Assembly: GCA_900544265.1 (NCBI GenBank)
Contig: UQUQ01000005.1
Location: forward strand, 48,707 to 112,706
Length of the DNA: 64,000 bases
DNA from: an uncultured Alistipes sp.
GTDB taxonomy: Bacteria; Bacteroidota; Bacteroidia; Bacteroidales; Rikenellaceae
Direction of reading: 5' to 3'
In this document: one piece after another, positions 9,000 through 19,485 of the stretch
Layout of the letters: every line of letters begins with the position of its first letter
How positions within the stretch are numbered: the first letter of the stretch is position 1
The notes under the pieces: generated by a model
What the model was told of the DNA's origin: nothing
The model's input: only the letters and a program-made list of their open reading frames with translations
Databases searched by the model: none
Program-made: the position numbers and the translations under genes

Positions 9000-10391
9000 A
9001 TGACTCTCATCAAATCCATTTCGGGCATCCGCGGAACCATCGGAGGCCCCGTCGGCGAGAACCTGACACCGATCGACGTCGTGAAGTTCACGACGGCCTA
9101 CGTGCGCCTGATCGCCGAGCGCAATCCCGGCAAGAAACTTACGATCGTCATCGGTCGCGACGCCCGCATTTCGGGCGAGATGGTCTCCAACCTGGTGGAG
9201 GGCACCCTGCTGGCCTGCGGTGCCGACGTCATCAACGTGGGTCTCTGCACGACGCCCGGCACCGAGATGGCCGTCATCACGAAGGAGGCCGACGGCGGCA
9301 TCATCATCACCGCCTCGCACAACCCCCGCCAGTGGAACGCCCTGAAGCTGCTCAACGCCAGCGGCGAATTCCTCTCCGACGCCGAAGGCAAGCGCGTGCT
9401 GGCCATGGCCGAGCAGAACGACTACGACTACCCCGCCATCGACGGCATCGGCCACGTGCTCTCGCGCGAGGATTTCAACGACGAGCACATCCGCCTCGTG
9501 CTGGGGCTGCGGCTCGTCGATGTCGAGGCTGTGCGCAGACGCCACTTCAAGGTCGTCGTCGACGCCGTGAACTCCGTGGGCGGCATCGTCATGCCGAAAC
9601 TGCTGCGCGCACTGGGCTGCGAGGTCGTCGAACTCAACTGCGAACCCACGGGCGAGTTCGCCCACAACCCCGAGCCGCTGCCCGAGCACCTGACGGAGAT
9701 TTCGCAGGTCATCGTGCGCGAGAAGGCCGATCTGGGCGTGGTCGTCGATCCCGACGTCGACCGTCTGGCCTTCGTCTCGGAGGACGGCTCGATGTTCGTC
9801 GAGGAGTATACGCTCGTAGCCGTGGCCGACTACATCCTCTCGACGCAGTGCGGCAATACGGTCTCGAACCTCTCCTCGTCGCGTGCGCTGCGCGACGTAA
9901 CGGAGCGCCACGGCGGCAAGTACTACGCTTCGGCCGTCGGTGAGGTGAACGTCACGACGAAGATGAAGGAGGTCGGCGCCATCATCGGCGGCGAGGGCAA
10001 CGGCGGCGTGATCTACCCCGAGCTGCACTACGGCCGTGACGCACTGGTCGGTACGGCGCTCTTCCTGACCTATCTGGCCAAGCGGGGTCTGACGATGACG
10101 CAGCTGCGCGCCACCTACCCCGCCTACTTCGCCTCGAAGAACAAGATCCAGCTCACGCCGGCGATCGACGTAGATAAAGTGCTGCGTGAGATCAAGGAGC
10201 GTTACCGCAATGAGCAGGTGAACGATACGGACGGCGTGAAGATCGACTTCCCGGAGAACTGGGTGCACCTGCGCAAGTCGAACACCGAGCCGATCATCCG
10301 CGTCTACACCGAGGCCAAGTCGATGGCCGAAGCCGAAGCGCTGGCACAGCGTTTCATTGCGGAGATCAAGCAGATCTGCCATATCGAGTAA
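9000..10391 (+). CDS. glmM: Phosphoglucosamine mutase
   Basis: 463 residues of the alpha-D-phosphohexomutase family. The catalytic phosphoserine lies in TASHNP (Ser106), the metal loop is DPDVDR (usually DGDxDR), the sugar loop is GEGNGG and the C-terminal phosphate loop is RKSNTEPIIRVYTEA. GEGNGG is closer to the archaeal-type enzyme than to the GEQSGH of classical bacterial GlmM, so broader phosphosugar specificity is possible. It converts glucosamine-6-phosphate to glucosamine-1-phosphate for cell wall precursors. glmS, which supplies the substrate, lies 2.4 kb downstream on the same strand. Confidence 0.88.
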   Translation: MTLIKSISGIRGTIGGPVGENLTPIDVVKFTTAYVRLIAERNPGKKLTIVIGRDARISGEMVSNLVEGTLLACGADVINVGLCTTPGTEMAVITKEADGGIIITASHNPRQWNALKLLNASGEFLSDAEGKRVLAMAEQNDYDYPAIDGIGHVLSREDFNDEHIRLVLGLRLVDVEAVRRRHFKVVVDAVNSVGGIVMPKLLRALGCEVVELNCEPTGEFAHNPEPLPEHLTEISQVIVREKADLGVVVDPDVDRLAFVSEDGSMFVEEYTLVAVADYILSTQCGNTVSNLSSSRALRDVTERHGGKYYASAVGEVNVTTKMKEVGAIIGGEGNGGVIYPELHYGRDALVGTALFLTYLAKRGLTMTQLRATYPAYFASKNKIQLTPAIDVDKVLREIKERYRNEQVNDTDGVKIDFPENWVHLRKSNTEPIIRVYTEAKSMAEAEALAQRFIAEIKQICHIE

Positions 10392-10480
10392 AGCAATACG
10401 TGAACCTGCGGCGGCGGTCTGAACGGTGCGGAACACCGACTGTCCCGGAGCGCGCCGCCGCCCAACACAGAGAGAGAAAA

Positions 10481-11848
10481 ATGGATCAGGTAAAACAGTA
10501 TATCGAAGCCAACAGGGAGCGCTTCGTCAACGAGTTGTTCGATCTGCTGCGCATCCCGTCGATCAGCGCCCAGAGCGAGCACAAGCCCGACATGCAGCGC
10601 TGCGCCGAGCATCTGGCCGCGGCGCTCGTCAAGGCCGGGGCCGACCGGGCCGAGGTGATGCCCACGGAGGGCAATCCGGTGGTCTATGCCGAGAAGATCG
10701 TCTCGCCGAAGGCGAAGACCGTGCTCGTCTACGGACACTACGACGTCATGCCCGTGGACCCGCGCGACGAGTGGCGCACGGATCCCTTCGAGCCGGTCGT
10801 AATCGACGGCCGCATCTGGGGACGCGGCGCCGACGACGACAAGGGCCAGCTCTGGATGCACGCCAAGGCCTTCGAGGCGATGTGTGCGACGGGCACGCTG
10901 CCCTGCAACGTGAAATTCATGCTCGAGGGCGAGGAGGAGATCGGCTCGCAGAGCCTCTACGACTTCTGCCGCCGCAACAAACGGCTGCTCAAGGCCGACA
11001 TCATCCTCGTTTCGGATACCTCGATGATCTCGATGCAGACCCCCTCGATCACCTGCGGGCTGCGCGGCCTGGCCTACATGGAGGTCGAGGTGACGGGGCC
11101 CGACAAGGACCTCCACTCGGGGTTGTTCGGCGGTGCGGTGGCCAATCCGGCCAACGTGCTGGCGCGTCTGGTGGCAAGTCTGATCGACGAGAACGGACAC
11201 GTCACCATCCCGGGCTTCTACGACGACGTGCGCGAGCTGACCGCGGCCGAACGCCGGGCCTTCAACCGCGCGCCGTTCAGCCTGGCGGCCTACAAGCGTT
11301 CGCTCGCGATCGGCGACGTCGAGGGCGAGGCGGGCTACACGACCATCGAGCGCACGGGCATCCGTCCCTCGCTCGACGTCAACGGCATCTGGGGCGGCTA
11401 CATCGGCGAGGGGACCAAGACGGTGATTCCGTCGAAGGCCTCGGCGAAGATTTCGATGCGCCTGGTGCCCAATCAGGACTACCGCAAGATATCCAAACTT
11501 TTCGAGCGCCACTTCCGCGCCATCGCGCCGCGCAGCGTGAAGGTGAAGGTCCGTGCCCTGCACGGCGGCATGCCCTACGTCGCCCCGACCGACATGCCCG
11601 CCTACAAGGCGGCGGAGAAGGCCGTGGCCAGGACCTTCGGCAAGAAGCCCCTGCCCTTCTATTCGGGCGGGTCGATTCCGATCATCAGCGGTTTCGAGTC
11701 GATCCTCGGCATCAAGTCACTGCTGATCGGCTTCGGACTGGCCGAGGATGCGATCCACTCGCCGAACGAGAGCTTCGGGCTCGAGCAGTTCTATCGCGGC
11801 GTGGAAACCATTCCGTGGTTCTACAAGTATTTCGCCGAGAGCAAATAA
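10481..11848 (+). CDS. M20 family dipeptidase
   Basis: 455 residues from the ATG giving MDQVKQYIEANRERF. An in-frame extension upstream has no support. Metal-site motifs of M20 peptidases are present: VYGHYDVMPVD, GRGADDDKGQ and the catalytic EGEEEIGS, followed by the lid domain and a late ligand region SGGSIPIISGFES. The family comprises cytosolic di-zinc dipeptidases and carboxypeptidases. It follows glmM after 89 bases and precedes the phosphatase gene by 15. Confidence 0.9.
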   Translation: MDQVKQYIEANRERFVNELFDLLRIPSISAQSEHKPDMQRCAEHLAAALVKAGADRAEVMPTEGNPVVYAEKIVSPKAKTVLVYGHYDVMPVDPRDEWRTDPFEPVVIDGRIWGRGADDDKGQLWMHAKAFEAMCATGTLPCNVKFMLEGEEEIGSQSLYDFCRRNKRLLKADIILVSDTSMISMQTPSITCGLRGLAYMEVEVTGPDKDLHSGLFGGAVANPANVLARLVASLIDENGHVTIPGFYDDVRELTAAERRAFNRAPFSLAAYKRSLAIGDVEGEAGYTTIERTGIRPSLDVNGIWGGYIGEGTKTVIPSKASAKISMRLVPNQDYRKISKLFERHFRAIAPRSVKVKVRALHGGMPYVAPTDMPAYKAAEKAVARTFGKKPLPFYSGGSIPIISGFESILGIKSLLIGFGLAEDAIHSPNESFGLEQFYRGVETIPWFYKYFAESK

Positions 11849-11863
11849 CCGGAGGAGCGCAGA

Positions 11864-12646
11864 ATGTACGAGGAGTATCTGGAACCGGCCGTGCGCATGG
11901 CGCGCGAAGCGGGGAAGATCCATCTGACCTACTTCCGCGGCGGCGACCTGGCGATCCGCACCAAGTCGAACGTCAGCGACGTGGTGACGCGCGCCGACCG
12001 CGAGAGCGAGGCGCTCATCGCCCGCATGATCGCGGAGCGTTTCCCCGACCACGCCGTGCTGGGCGAGGAGGGCGGCACGCGCGGCAATGCACACGGCGAA
12101 TGGCTGTGGGTCGTCGACCCGCTCGACGGCACGACCAACTACAGCCAGGGGCTGCCTGTCTTCACGGTCTCGATCGCCCTGCAACACCGCGGCGAGACGG
12201 TCGTCGGAGTGGTCTATGCGCCCTATCTCGACGAGCTGTATACCGCCACGCTCGGCGGCGGCGCCCGCGCGGGCCGCATGGAGGGGGCGCAGCATCCGAT
12301 CCGCGTGTCGGAGAAACGGGTGCTCGGGGAGGCGGTCCTCGCCACGGGATTTCCCTACGACAAGGTGACCAATCCGGACAACAACGCCGACAACCTCGCC
12401 CGCATCCTGCCCCGCACGCGCGGCATCCGCCGCTACGGCTCCGCGGCCTACGACCTCTGCTGCGTGGCGGCGGGTTTTCTGGACGGCTACTGGGAGCTGG
12501 CGCTGCACGTGTGGGATGTCTGCGCCGGGGAGCTGATCGTCCGTGAGGCGGGCGGTGCGGTGCGCAGCCTGCGCGAAGACCGCGGCGTTTCGATCGTCGC
12601 GGGCAACGAAACGCTGATCGGCGAGATGCTGCAATATGTCCGTTGA
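11864..12646 (+). CDS. Inositol monophosphatase family phosphatase
   Basis: 260 residues. The metal-binding motifs are complete: GEEGG, DPLDGTTNY and WDVCAGELIVREAGG. Enzymes of this family hydrolyse inositol-1-phosphate or related sugar, nucleotide or sulfur phosphates with Mg2+; the real substrate here is unknown. It is 15 bases after the dipeptidase gene, probably in the same transcript. The closeness to glmS is noted but may be accidental. Confidence 0.9.
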   Translation: MYEEYLEPAVRMAREAGKIHLTYFRGGDLAIRTKSNVSDVVTRADRESEALIARMIAERFPDHAVLGEEGGTRGNAHGEWLWVVDPLDGTTNYSQGLPVFTVSIALQHRGETVVGVVYAPYLDELYTATLGGGARAGRMEGAQHPIRVSEKRVLGEAVLATGFPYDKVTNPDNNADNLARILPRTRGIRRYGSAAYDLCCVAAGFLDGYWELALHVWDVCAGELIVREAGGAVRSLREDRGVSIVAGNETLIGEMLQYVR

Positions 12647-12773
12647 TGTGCTGTCACACAGCGAAATAAACGGGTTGTAACGATTTTTTAACAGGGCGGA
12701 AAGCAATTTTCGCCCTTACTTTTATGTAGTTTCTAAATTTTTTTCGTATTTTGGCAGTCAAAATCGCAAAAAA

Positions 12774-14618
<1,845 letters not shown>

Positions 14619-14644
14619 GCGCTCCGGCAAGGCGCAACGCTATC

Positions 14645-14678
14645 GGGCAGGGATCGCAGGGTCGGTCCCTGCCCTTTT
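14645..14678 (+). terminator. Intrinsic terminator after glmS
   Basis: Perfect 9-bp stem GGGCAGGGA/TCCCTGCCC with a 12-base loop, followed by TTTT. Confidence 0.85.
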
Positions 14679-14778
14679 CCGTCTCCGGTGCGGCGGACGA
14701 AAAGGGGCGCAGCACGGCCGGGATGCGAACAATCCGAAATAAATGGTTATCTTTACGCCGGACAAACGATACACGGAC

Positions 14779-15273
14779 ATGGAACAAAGTTTCGACCTTT
14801 CGCCCGAACTTGCGAAGCAGGCGCGCTACGAGGCGTTCCTGCCGCGCCTTGCGGCGCTCATCGAGGGCATCGACGACGAGGTGGCCGTGCTGGCCAACAC
14901 GGCTGCCGCCCTGCGCGAGGCCTTCGGCTTCTTCTGGGTCGGGTTCTACCGCGCGGAGGGCGGGGATCTCCGCCTCGGACCGTTCCAGGGGACGGTCGCC
15001 TGCTACCGCATCCGCAAGGGACGCGGCGTCTGCGGCACGGCCTTCGCCGAGGGGCGGAGCATCGTGGTCCCCGACGTCGAGCAGTTCCCCGGGCACATCG
15101 CCTGCAGCTCGCTCTCACGCTCCGAGATCGTCGTGCCGCTCTTCTCGACGGGATCGGACCGCACGGTACGCGGCGTGCTCGACATCGACAGCGACCGCTC
15201 CGCCGCCTTCGACGAGACGGACCGCTGCTGGCTGGAGCGGATCGCCGCCCTGATCTCCGAAACAATCTACTGA
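14779..15273 (+). CDS. msrC: Free methionine-(R)-sulfoxide reductase, GAF fold
   Basis: 164 residues from the ATG giving MEQSFDLSPEL. An ATG 36 bases upstream overlaps a -7-like element (TATCTTTA at 14748), so the later start is preferred. The single GAF domain keeps the three active-site Cys of fRMsr: GTVACYRI, GRGVCGTA and GHIACSS, plus SEIVVPLF. It should reduce free methionine-R-sulfoxide in the cytoplasm. The nitroreductase gene starts one base after its stop, and cysteine biosynthesis genes follow, a redox and sulfur context. Confidence 0.92.
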   Translation: MEQSFDLSPELAKQARYEAFLPRLAALIEGIDDEVAVLANTAAALREAFGFFWVGFYRAEGGDLRLGPFQGTVACYRIRKGRGVCGTAFAEGRSIVVPDVEQFPGHIACSSLSRSEIVVPLFSTGSDRTVRGVLDIDSDRSAAFDETDRCWLERIAALISETIY

Positions 15274-15274
15274 C

Positions 15275-15820
15275 ATGGACTTTTCAGAACTTGTACGCAA
15301 ACGCCAGAGCGACCGCCGCTATGAGGAGCGGGCCGTGCCGCGCGAGCTGATCATGCGCTGCATCGAGGCGGCGCGCCTCGCCCCGTCGGCCTGCAATTCG
15401 CAGCCGTGGCACTTCGTCGCGGTGGACGATCCGCAGCTCAAGACCCGACTGGCCCGGGCGGCCGAGGGGCTCGGCATGAACCGCTTTGCCGCCGAGGCGC
15501 CGGTCATCGTCGCCGTGGTGCTCGAAAGGATGAATGTCACGGCCCGCATCGGCAGCATGCTCAAGCGCAAGGACTACAGCCTGCTCGACGTGGGCATCGC
15601 CGTCGAACACTTCTGCCTCCAGGCGGCCGAGCTGGGTCTGGGCACCTGCATCCTCGGCTGGTTCGACGAACCGCAGGCGGCCCGGTTGCTCGGCGTGCCG
15701 CGCGGCAGGCGGATTCCGCTGCTTGTCACCGTGGGCTATCCGGCCGCCGCGACGCGCGAGAAGGTGCGCAAGCCGATTGCGGAGATCAGCTCGTGGAACG
15801 CCTACCGGCCGAAGGAGTGA
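15275..15820 (+). CDS. Nitroreductase family FMN oxidoreductase
   Basis: 181 residues. The N-terminal RQSDRRYEER and SACNSQPWHF segments bind FMN phosphate in this family, and LGTCILGWFDE with the C-terminal VTVGYPA are also typical. A flavoenzyme using NAD(P)H; substrate unknown. The 1-base gap after msrC indicates one transcript. Confidence 0.9.
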   Translation: MDFSELVRKRQSDRRYEERAVPRELIMRCIEAARLAPSACNSQPWHFVAVDDPQLKTRLARAAEGLGMNRFAAEAPVIVAVVLERMNVTARIGSMLKRKDYSLLDVGIAVEHFCLQAAELGLGTCILGWFDEPQAARLLGVPRGRRIPLLVTVGYPAAATREKVRKPIAEISSWNAYRPKE

Positions 15821-15858
15821 CTCGCCGCCGGGCCGTGTCGCACAAACGGCCTCCCGGA

Positions 15859-15890
15859 TTTGTGTTTTTCCCGACAATACGTTATATTTG
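15859..15890 (+). promoter_or_regulatory. Promoter of the cysK-cysE transcript
   Basis: TTTG at 15859-15862 and TATATTTG at 15883-15890 are separated by 20 bp, a full match to the Bacteroidetes vegetative promoter. Transcription should begin near 15896, about 15 bases before the leader peptide ATG and 210 bases before cysK. Confidence 0.8.
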
Positions 15891-15910
15891 TCCCCCGATC
15901 GAACATACCG

Positions 15911-16021
15911 ATGACGGCCATGAACCATACGATGTGTTGTTGTGCAACGAAGTGTTGTCGTTGCCGCCTCGTCGTGCCTGCCGTCCGAATGGAAATCCAT
16001 TCCCGACAACGCAACATCTGA
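15911..16021 (+). CDS. Cys-rich leader peptide upstream of cysK
   Basis: A 36-codon frame beginning MTAMNHTMCCCATKCCRC, with Cys at codons 9, 10, 11, 15, 16 and 18, ending in TGA at 16019-16021. Five of the six Cys codons are TGT, whereas all Cys codons in cysK and cysE (six in total) are TGC. The frame begins about 15 bases after the predicted start of transcription, and a terminator lies between its stop and cysK. This is the arrangement of an attenuator in which ribosome stalling at Cys codons reports low Cys-tRNA. Stem GTTGTCG (15954-15960) / CGACAAC (16004-16010) overlaps the second Cys cluster. I could not define a convincing antiterminator by eye. The peptide itself is probably not functional. 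Confidence 0.72.
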   Translation: MTAMNHTMCCCATKCCRCRLVVPAVRMEIHSRQRNI

Positions 16022-16047
16022 CAGACATACTTTATCGAACCCGATAT

Positions 16048-16087
16048 GCAAACGGGGCAGCAGGTTTTCTGCTGCCCCGTTTTGCTT
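16048..16087 (+). terminator. Terminator hairpin in the cysK leader
   Basis: AAACGGGGCAGCAG (16050-16063) pairs perfectly with CTGCTGCCCCGTTT (16069-16082) across a 5-base loop, followed by a U-rich stretch TTTTGCTTG. It ends about 25 bases before the cysK start codon and lies inside the transcript, so it would abort cysK transcription unless antiterminated. Confidence 0.8.
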
Positions 16088-16109
16088 GTCCCGAAACCGA
16101 ATTCAGACA

Positions 16110-17069
16110 ATGGAAAAAATTGCAGATTCCGTGCTCCGCCTCATCGGCAACACCCCGATGGTGGAGCTCATCCGCCTCGGCCGCGAAGCCGGGGCCGAGG
16201 CCCGTATCGTGGCCAAAGTCGAATCGTTCAATCCGGCCGGAAGCGTCAAGGACCGGATTGCCCTGGCCATGGTCGAGCAGGCCGAGGCCCGCGGCACGCT
16301 CCGCCCCGGCGGTACGATCATCGAACCCACGAGCGGAAATACCGGCGTGGGGCTGGCGCTGGTCAGCGCCCTGAAGGGCTATCGGCTGATCCTGACCATG
16401 CCCGAGACGATGAGCATCGAGCGGCGCCGCCTGGTGGCCGCCTACGGAGCCCGGGTGGTCCTCACGCCCGGAGACGAAGGGATGAAGGGGGCCATTGCAA
16501 GGGCCGAGGCCCTGCGCCGGGAGATTCCCGGAGCCGTGATCCTTGAGCAGTTCAGCAACCCGGCCAACCCCGAGCGGCACTACCGCACGACGGGTGACGA
16601 GATCTGGCGCGACACCGACGGACGGGTCGACCTGCTTGTGGCCGGCGTCGGCACGGGCGGCACGCTCTGCGGCACCGGGCGCCGGCTGCGCGAACTGAAT
16701 CCGCAAATCGGCCTTGTGGCCGTCGAACCGACCTCGTCCCCCGTGCTCTCGGGCGGCAAGCCCGGTGCCCACAAGATTCAGGGCATCGGCGCCGGCTTCA
16801 TCCCCGAAAACTTCGATGCCGCACTGGTCGACCGGGTGGTGACCATCACCGACGAGCAGGCCATCGGCACGGCGCGTCTGCTGGCCGCACGCGAAGGGCT
16901 GCTGGTCGGCATTTCGTCGGGCGCTGCGGTCTGCGCCGCCCTGCAACTGGCCCGGGAGCGCCGCAACCGCGGCAAAACGATCGTCGTCGTGCTGGCGGAC
17001 ACCGGCGAGCGCTACCTTTCGACACCGCTCTACGCATTTGACACCTATAAAACCGATCTTCCGCTATGA
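16110..17069 (+). CDS. cysK: Cysteine synthase (O-acetylserine sulfhydrylase)
   Basis: 319 residues from ATG at 16110 (MEKIADSVLRLIGNTPMVEL). The PLP lysine is Lys47 in NPAGSVKDR; the substrate loop TSGNTG and the phosphate loop GVGTGGTLCGTG are intact, as is the late SSGAA. It makes cysteine from O-acetylserine and sulfide. The stop overlaps the cysE start by 4 bases (ATGA), so the two are translationally coupled. The Cys-rich leader and terminator upstream suggest control by cysteine supply. An upstream in-frame extension crosses the terminator and is rejected. Confidence 0.96.
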   Translation: MEKIADSVLRLIGNTPMVELIRLGREAGAEARIVAKVESFNPAGSVKDRIALAMVEQAEARGTLRPGGTIIEPTSGNTGVGLALVSALKGYRLILTMPETMSIERRRLVAAYGARVVLTPGDEGMKGAIARAEALRREIPGAVILEQFSNPANPERHYRTTGDEIWRDTDGRVDLLVAGVGTGGTLCGTGRRLRELNPQIGLVAVEPTSSPVLSGGKPGAHKIQGIGAGFIPENFDAALVDRVVTITDEQAIGTARLLAAREGLLVGISSGAAVCAALQLARERRNRGKTIVVVLADTGERYLSTPLYAFDTYKTDLPL

Positions 17070-17935
17070 CTGCATCGCACACCAACGAGCGGCTCCGGCA
17101 GGTAGCCGCGGCCCTCGCCGCTCCGGACCGCCACATTCCTCCGACCGCCCCGACCGGCATCGACCCGGCGGCCCTGCGTCGGGCCGTGGGGCTCTTCCGC
17201 TCGGCGGTCTTCGCCGGATATTTCGACCCGCGCCCCGTGGAGGAGCTGCTGGCCGGACTGTCGGGTATCCTGACGCGCCAGATCGCCCTGGCCCACCGCA
17301 CCTGCCACGACGCAACCGGCGACGAGGCCGGACGTCTGGGCGAGAAGACCGCCGCGGAGCTCCTCGGCCGGATTCCCAAACTGCGGCGCCGTCTGGGCAC
17401 CGACGTTCAGGCCGTCTTCGACGGGGACCCCGCCGCGACAACTCCCGAGGAGGTGATCCTCTGCTATCCTGCCCTCACGGCGATGACCCACTACCGCCTT
17501 GCCCACGCCCTGCTGCAACTCGGCGTGCCGATCCTTCCGCGGCTGATCACCGAGATGGCCCACGCCGAAACCGGAATCGACATCCACCACGGAGCCGAGA
17601 TCGGCGACTTCTTCAGCATCGACCACGGCACGGGCGTGGTGATCGGCGAGACCTGCGTCATCGGCAGCCACGTCCGGCTCTATCAGGGGGTGACCCTCGG
17701 TGCAAAGCGGTTCAGGGTGGATGCGGCGGGAAACATCCTGCGCGAGCCGCGTCACCCGATTCTCGAGGACAACGTGGTGGTCTACTCCAACTCGTCGATT
17801 CTGGGGCGGGTGCGCATCGGACACGACACGGTGATCGGCGGCAACGTCTGGCAGACCACCGACCTGCCGCCCCACTCGCGCGTGGTGCAGGGCCGGGCGA
17901 CCATATCGCCCTTTGAATGCGGCGGCGGCATCTGA
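17066..17935 (+). CDS. cysE: Serine O-acetyltransferase
   Basis: 289 residues. An alpha-helical N-terminal half (residues 1-170) is followed by the left-handed beta helix of hexapeptide repeats, with catalytic His in IDIHHGAEIG and FFSIDHGTGVVIGET, and the loop YQGVTLGAKRF. It acetylates serine with acetyl-CoA, supplying CysK. In other bacteria the C-terminal Ile inserts into CysK to form the cysteine synthase complex; this protein ends in Gly-Gly-Gly-Ile, consistent with that contact. Confidence 0.93.
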   Translation: MTASHTNERLRQVAAALAAPDRHIPPTAPTGIDPAALRRAVGLFRSAVFAGYFDPRPVEELLAGLSGILTRQIALAHRTCHDATGDEAGRLGEKTAAELLGRIPKLRRRLGTDVQAVFDGDPAATTPEEVILCYPALTAMTHYRLAHALLQLGVPILPRLITEMAHAETGIDIHHGAEIGDFFSIDHGTGVVIGETCVIGSHVRLYQGVTLGAKRFRVDAAGNILREPRHPILEDNVVVYSNSSILGRVRIGHDTVIGGNVWQTTDLPPHSRVVQGRATISPFECGGGI

Positions 17936-18012
17936 CCCCCTCCGCAACCCCGTCTGCGGGCCTTCGGGGAACTTTCCGGCGGACGGTCGTGCCAACATAA
18001 GCCCAAAAGCGT

Positions 18013-18020
18013 TATTTTTG
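18013..18020 (+). promoter_or_regulatory. -7 element before the MFS gene
   Basis: TATTTTTG matches TAnnTTTG, 48 bases before the ATG. No clear TTG is seen at the expected spacing. Confidence 0.45.
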
Positions 18021-18067
18021 TACCCGGAATCCGGGTCCTGTCCCCAGGGCCCCAAAAATCGGCTATC

Positions 18068-19270
18068 ATGAACGAAACGTGCGGACAACCGAAACAACCG
18101 GCCCTGTGGAACAGCAACTACCTGAAGGTGTGGATCGCCAACTTCATGCTCTTCTTCGCCTTCTACCTGCTGGCGCCGCTGCTGCCGCTCTACCTGCGCG
18201 ACACCTTCGCGGCCAACAAGGCGATGATCGGCTTCGTGCTGTGCGGCTACACGCTCACGGCGCTCTGCGTGCGCCCCTTCAGCGGCTTTGTCGTCGACAC
18301 GTTCAACCGCAAGAAGGTGCTGCTGCTCTGCTACTTCTGCTTCGCCCTGCTCTTCGCGGGGTACTACATTACCGGCTCGCTGCTCTTCTTTGCCGTCATC
18401 CGCACGCTGCACGGCGCACCGTTCGGCGCCACGACCGTGGCAAGCAGCACGATGGCCATCGACGTGCTCCATCCCGAGCGGCGGTCGGAGGGCATCGGCT
18501 ACTACGGGTTGAGCAACAACATCGCCATGGCCATCGGCCCCTCGGCAGGACTCTACATCTACCACACGATCCACAACTTCAACCTGCTCTTCACCCTCTC
18601 GCTCCTGATCGCCTTCGCCGGACTGGCCATCGACTCGACGATCCATTGCCGTGACCGCCAGCCCGTGCAGCGCGACCGCAAGCTGTCGCTCGACCGCTTC
18701 GTCCTGCTCAAGGGGTGGAGCGAAGGGCTCTGCATCGCGGCCTTCGCCTTCTCGTTCGGCGTCATCTCGACCTACATCGCCATCTACAGCCAGGAGGTGC
18801 TGCACGTCACCTCCGGATCGGGAACCTTCTTCATGCTGCTGGCCGTGGGACTGATCCTCTCGCGGCTCATCGGCAGCAAGTCGCTGCGGCAGGGCAAGAT
18901 CGTGCAGAACGCCTCGGCGGGCATGGTGCTGTCGCTGTGCGGCTACCTCGTCTTCTCGGCCGTCCCGAATCTCTGGGGCTACTACGCCGCGGCGCTGATG
19001 ATCGGTCTGGGCAACGGACACATGTACCCCGCCATGCAGACGATGTTCATCAACCTCGCGCCGCACGAACGCCGCGGCACGGCCAACTCGACGATCCTCA
19101 CCTCGTGGGACCTCGGCGTCGGCATCGGCATCATCGGCGGCGGCAGCGTCGCCGAACACCTGGGCAGCTACGCGGCGGCCTTCTGGCTCGCCTTTGCGGT
19201 CAATGCCGCGGGCGTGATCTTCTACTTCCTCTACGCGCGCCGGAGCTTCCTTGCCAACCGGCTCCGCTGA
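18068..19270 (+). CDS. MFS transporter, drug/sugar efflux type
   Basis: 400 residues with about 12 hydrophobic segments, starting at 18-40 (VWIANFMLFFAFYLLAPLLPLY). The loop between segments 2 and 3 (GYTLTALCVRPFSGFVVDTFNRKK) carries the major facilitator signature G-x3-R-P-x-G-x-x-x-D. Length and topology fit single-peptide secondary transporters of the inner membrane. The substrate cannot be inferred. A strong terminator follows, and no operon partner is evident. Confidence 0.9.
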   Translation: MNETCGQPKQPALWNSNYLKVWIANFMLFFAFYLLAPLLPLYLRDTFAANKAMIGFVLCGYTLTALCVRPFSGFVVDTFNRKKVLLLCYFCFALLFAGYYITGSLLFFAVIRTLHGAPFGATTVASSTMAIDVLHPERRSEGIGYYGLSNNIAMAIGPSAGLYIYHTIHNFNLLFTLSLLIAFAGLAIDSTIHCRDRQPVQRDRKLSLDRFVLLKGWSEGLCIAAFAFSFGVISTYIAIYSQEVLHVTSGSGTFFMLLAVGLILSRLIGSKSLRQGKIVQNASAGMVLSLCGYLVFSAVPNLWGYYAAALMIGLGNGHMYPAMQTMFINLAPHERRGTANSTILTSWDLGVGIGIIGGGSVAEHLGSYAAAFWLAFAVNAAGVIFYFLYARRSFLANRLR

Positions 19271-19296
19271 TCCGGCACCGCGAGTCGGTGCACGAA

Positions 19297-19334
19297 AAAA
19301 CGGCAGGCCTTCCATGCGGAACAGCCTGCCGTTT
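19297..19334 (+). terminator. Intrinsic terminator after the MFS gene
   Basis: CGGCAGGC (19301-19308) pairs with GCCTGCCG (19324-19331), with flanking A and T runs on either side, so it may work in both directions. Confidence 0.75.
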
Positions 19335-19402
19335 GTCTGTCGGCCATATCTGGCTTCATTTTGAATATTGCTTTAAGTGAACCCGAACATCATACTTTTT
19401 CA

Positions 19403-19433
19403 ATGCGTTATATAAACACGATTTATGACGCAT
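19403..19433. repeat. Imperfect palindrome upstream of the orphan integrase
   Basis: ATGCGT...ACGCAT arms at both ends, extended by ATAAA/TTTAT around a central CACGA. It lies in an AT-rich stretch 53 bases before the integrase start. It could be an operator, a recombinase binding site or chance. Confidence 0.45.
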
Positions 19434-19485
19434 CGGTAAAATATAACTGCAATCTGTTTAAAATTACGATCAACATCAGGTGATT

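Noticed and set aside
10392..10480. GC-rich inverted repeat between glmM and the dipeptidase gene as a terminator
   Set aside because: No T run on either side and the pairing is loose.
12647..12773. glmS ribozyme leader
   Set aside because: The 127-base gap is AT-rich and too short, with no matching core; this ribozyme is a feature of Firmicutes mostly.
15896..16110. Riboswitch or T-box in front of cysK
   Set aside because: No T-box sequence, specifier-loop arrangement or known riboswitch core is visible; the Cys-rich frame plus terminator explains the leader better.
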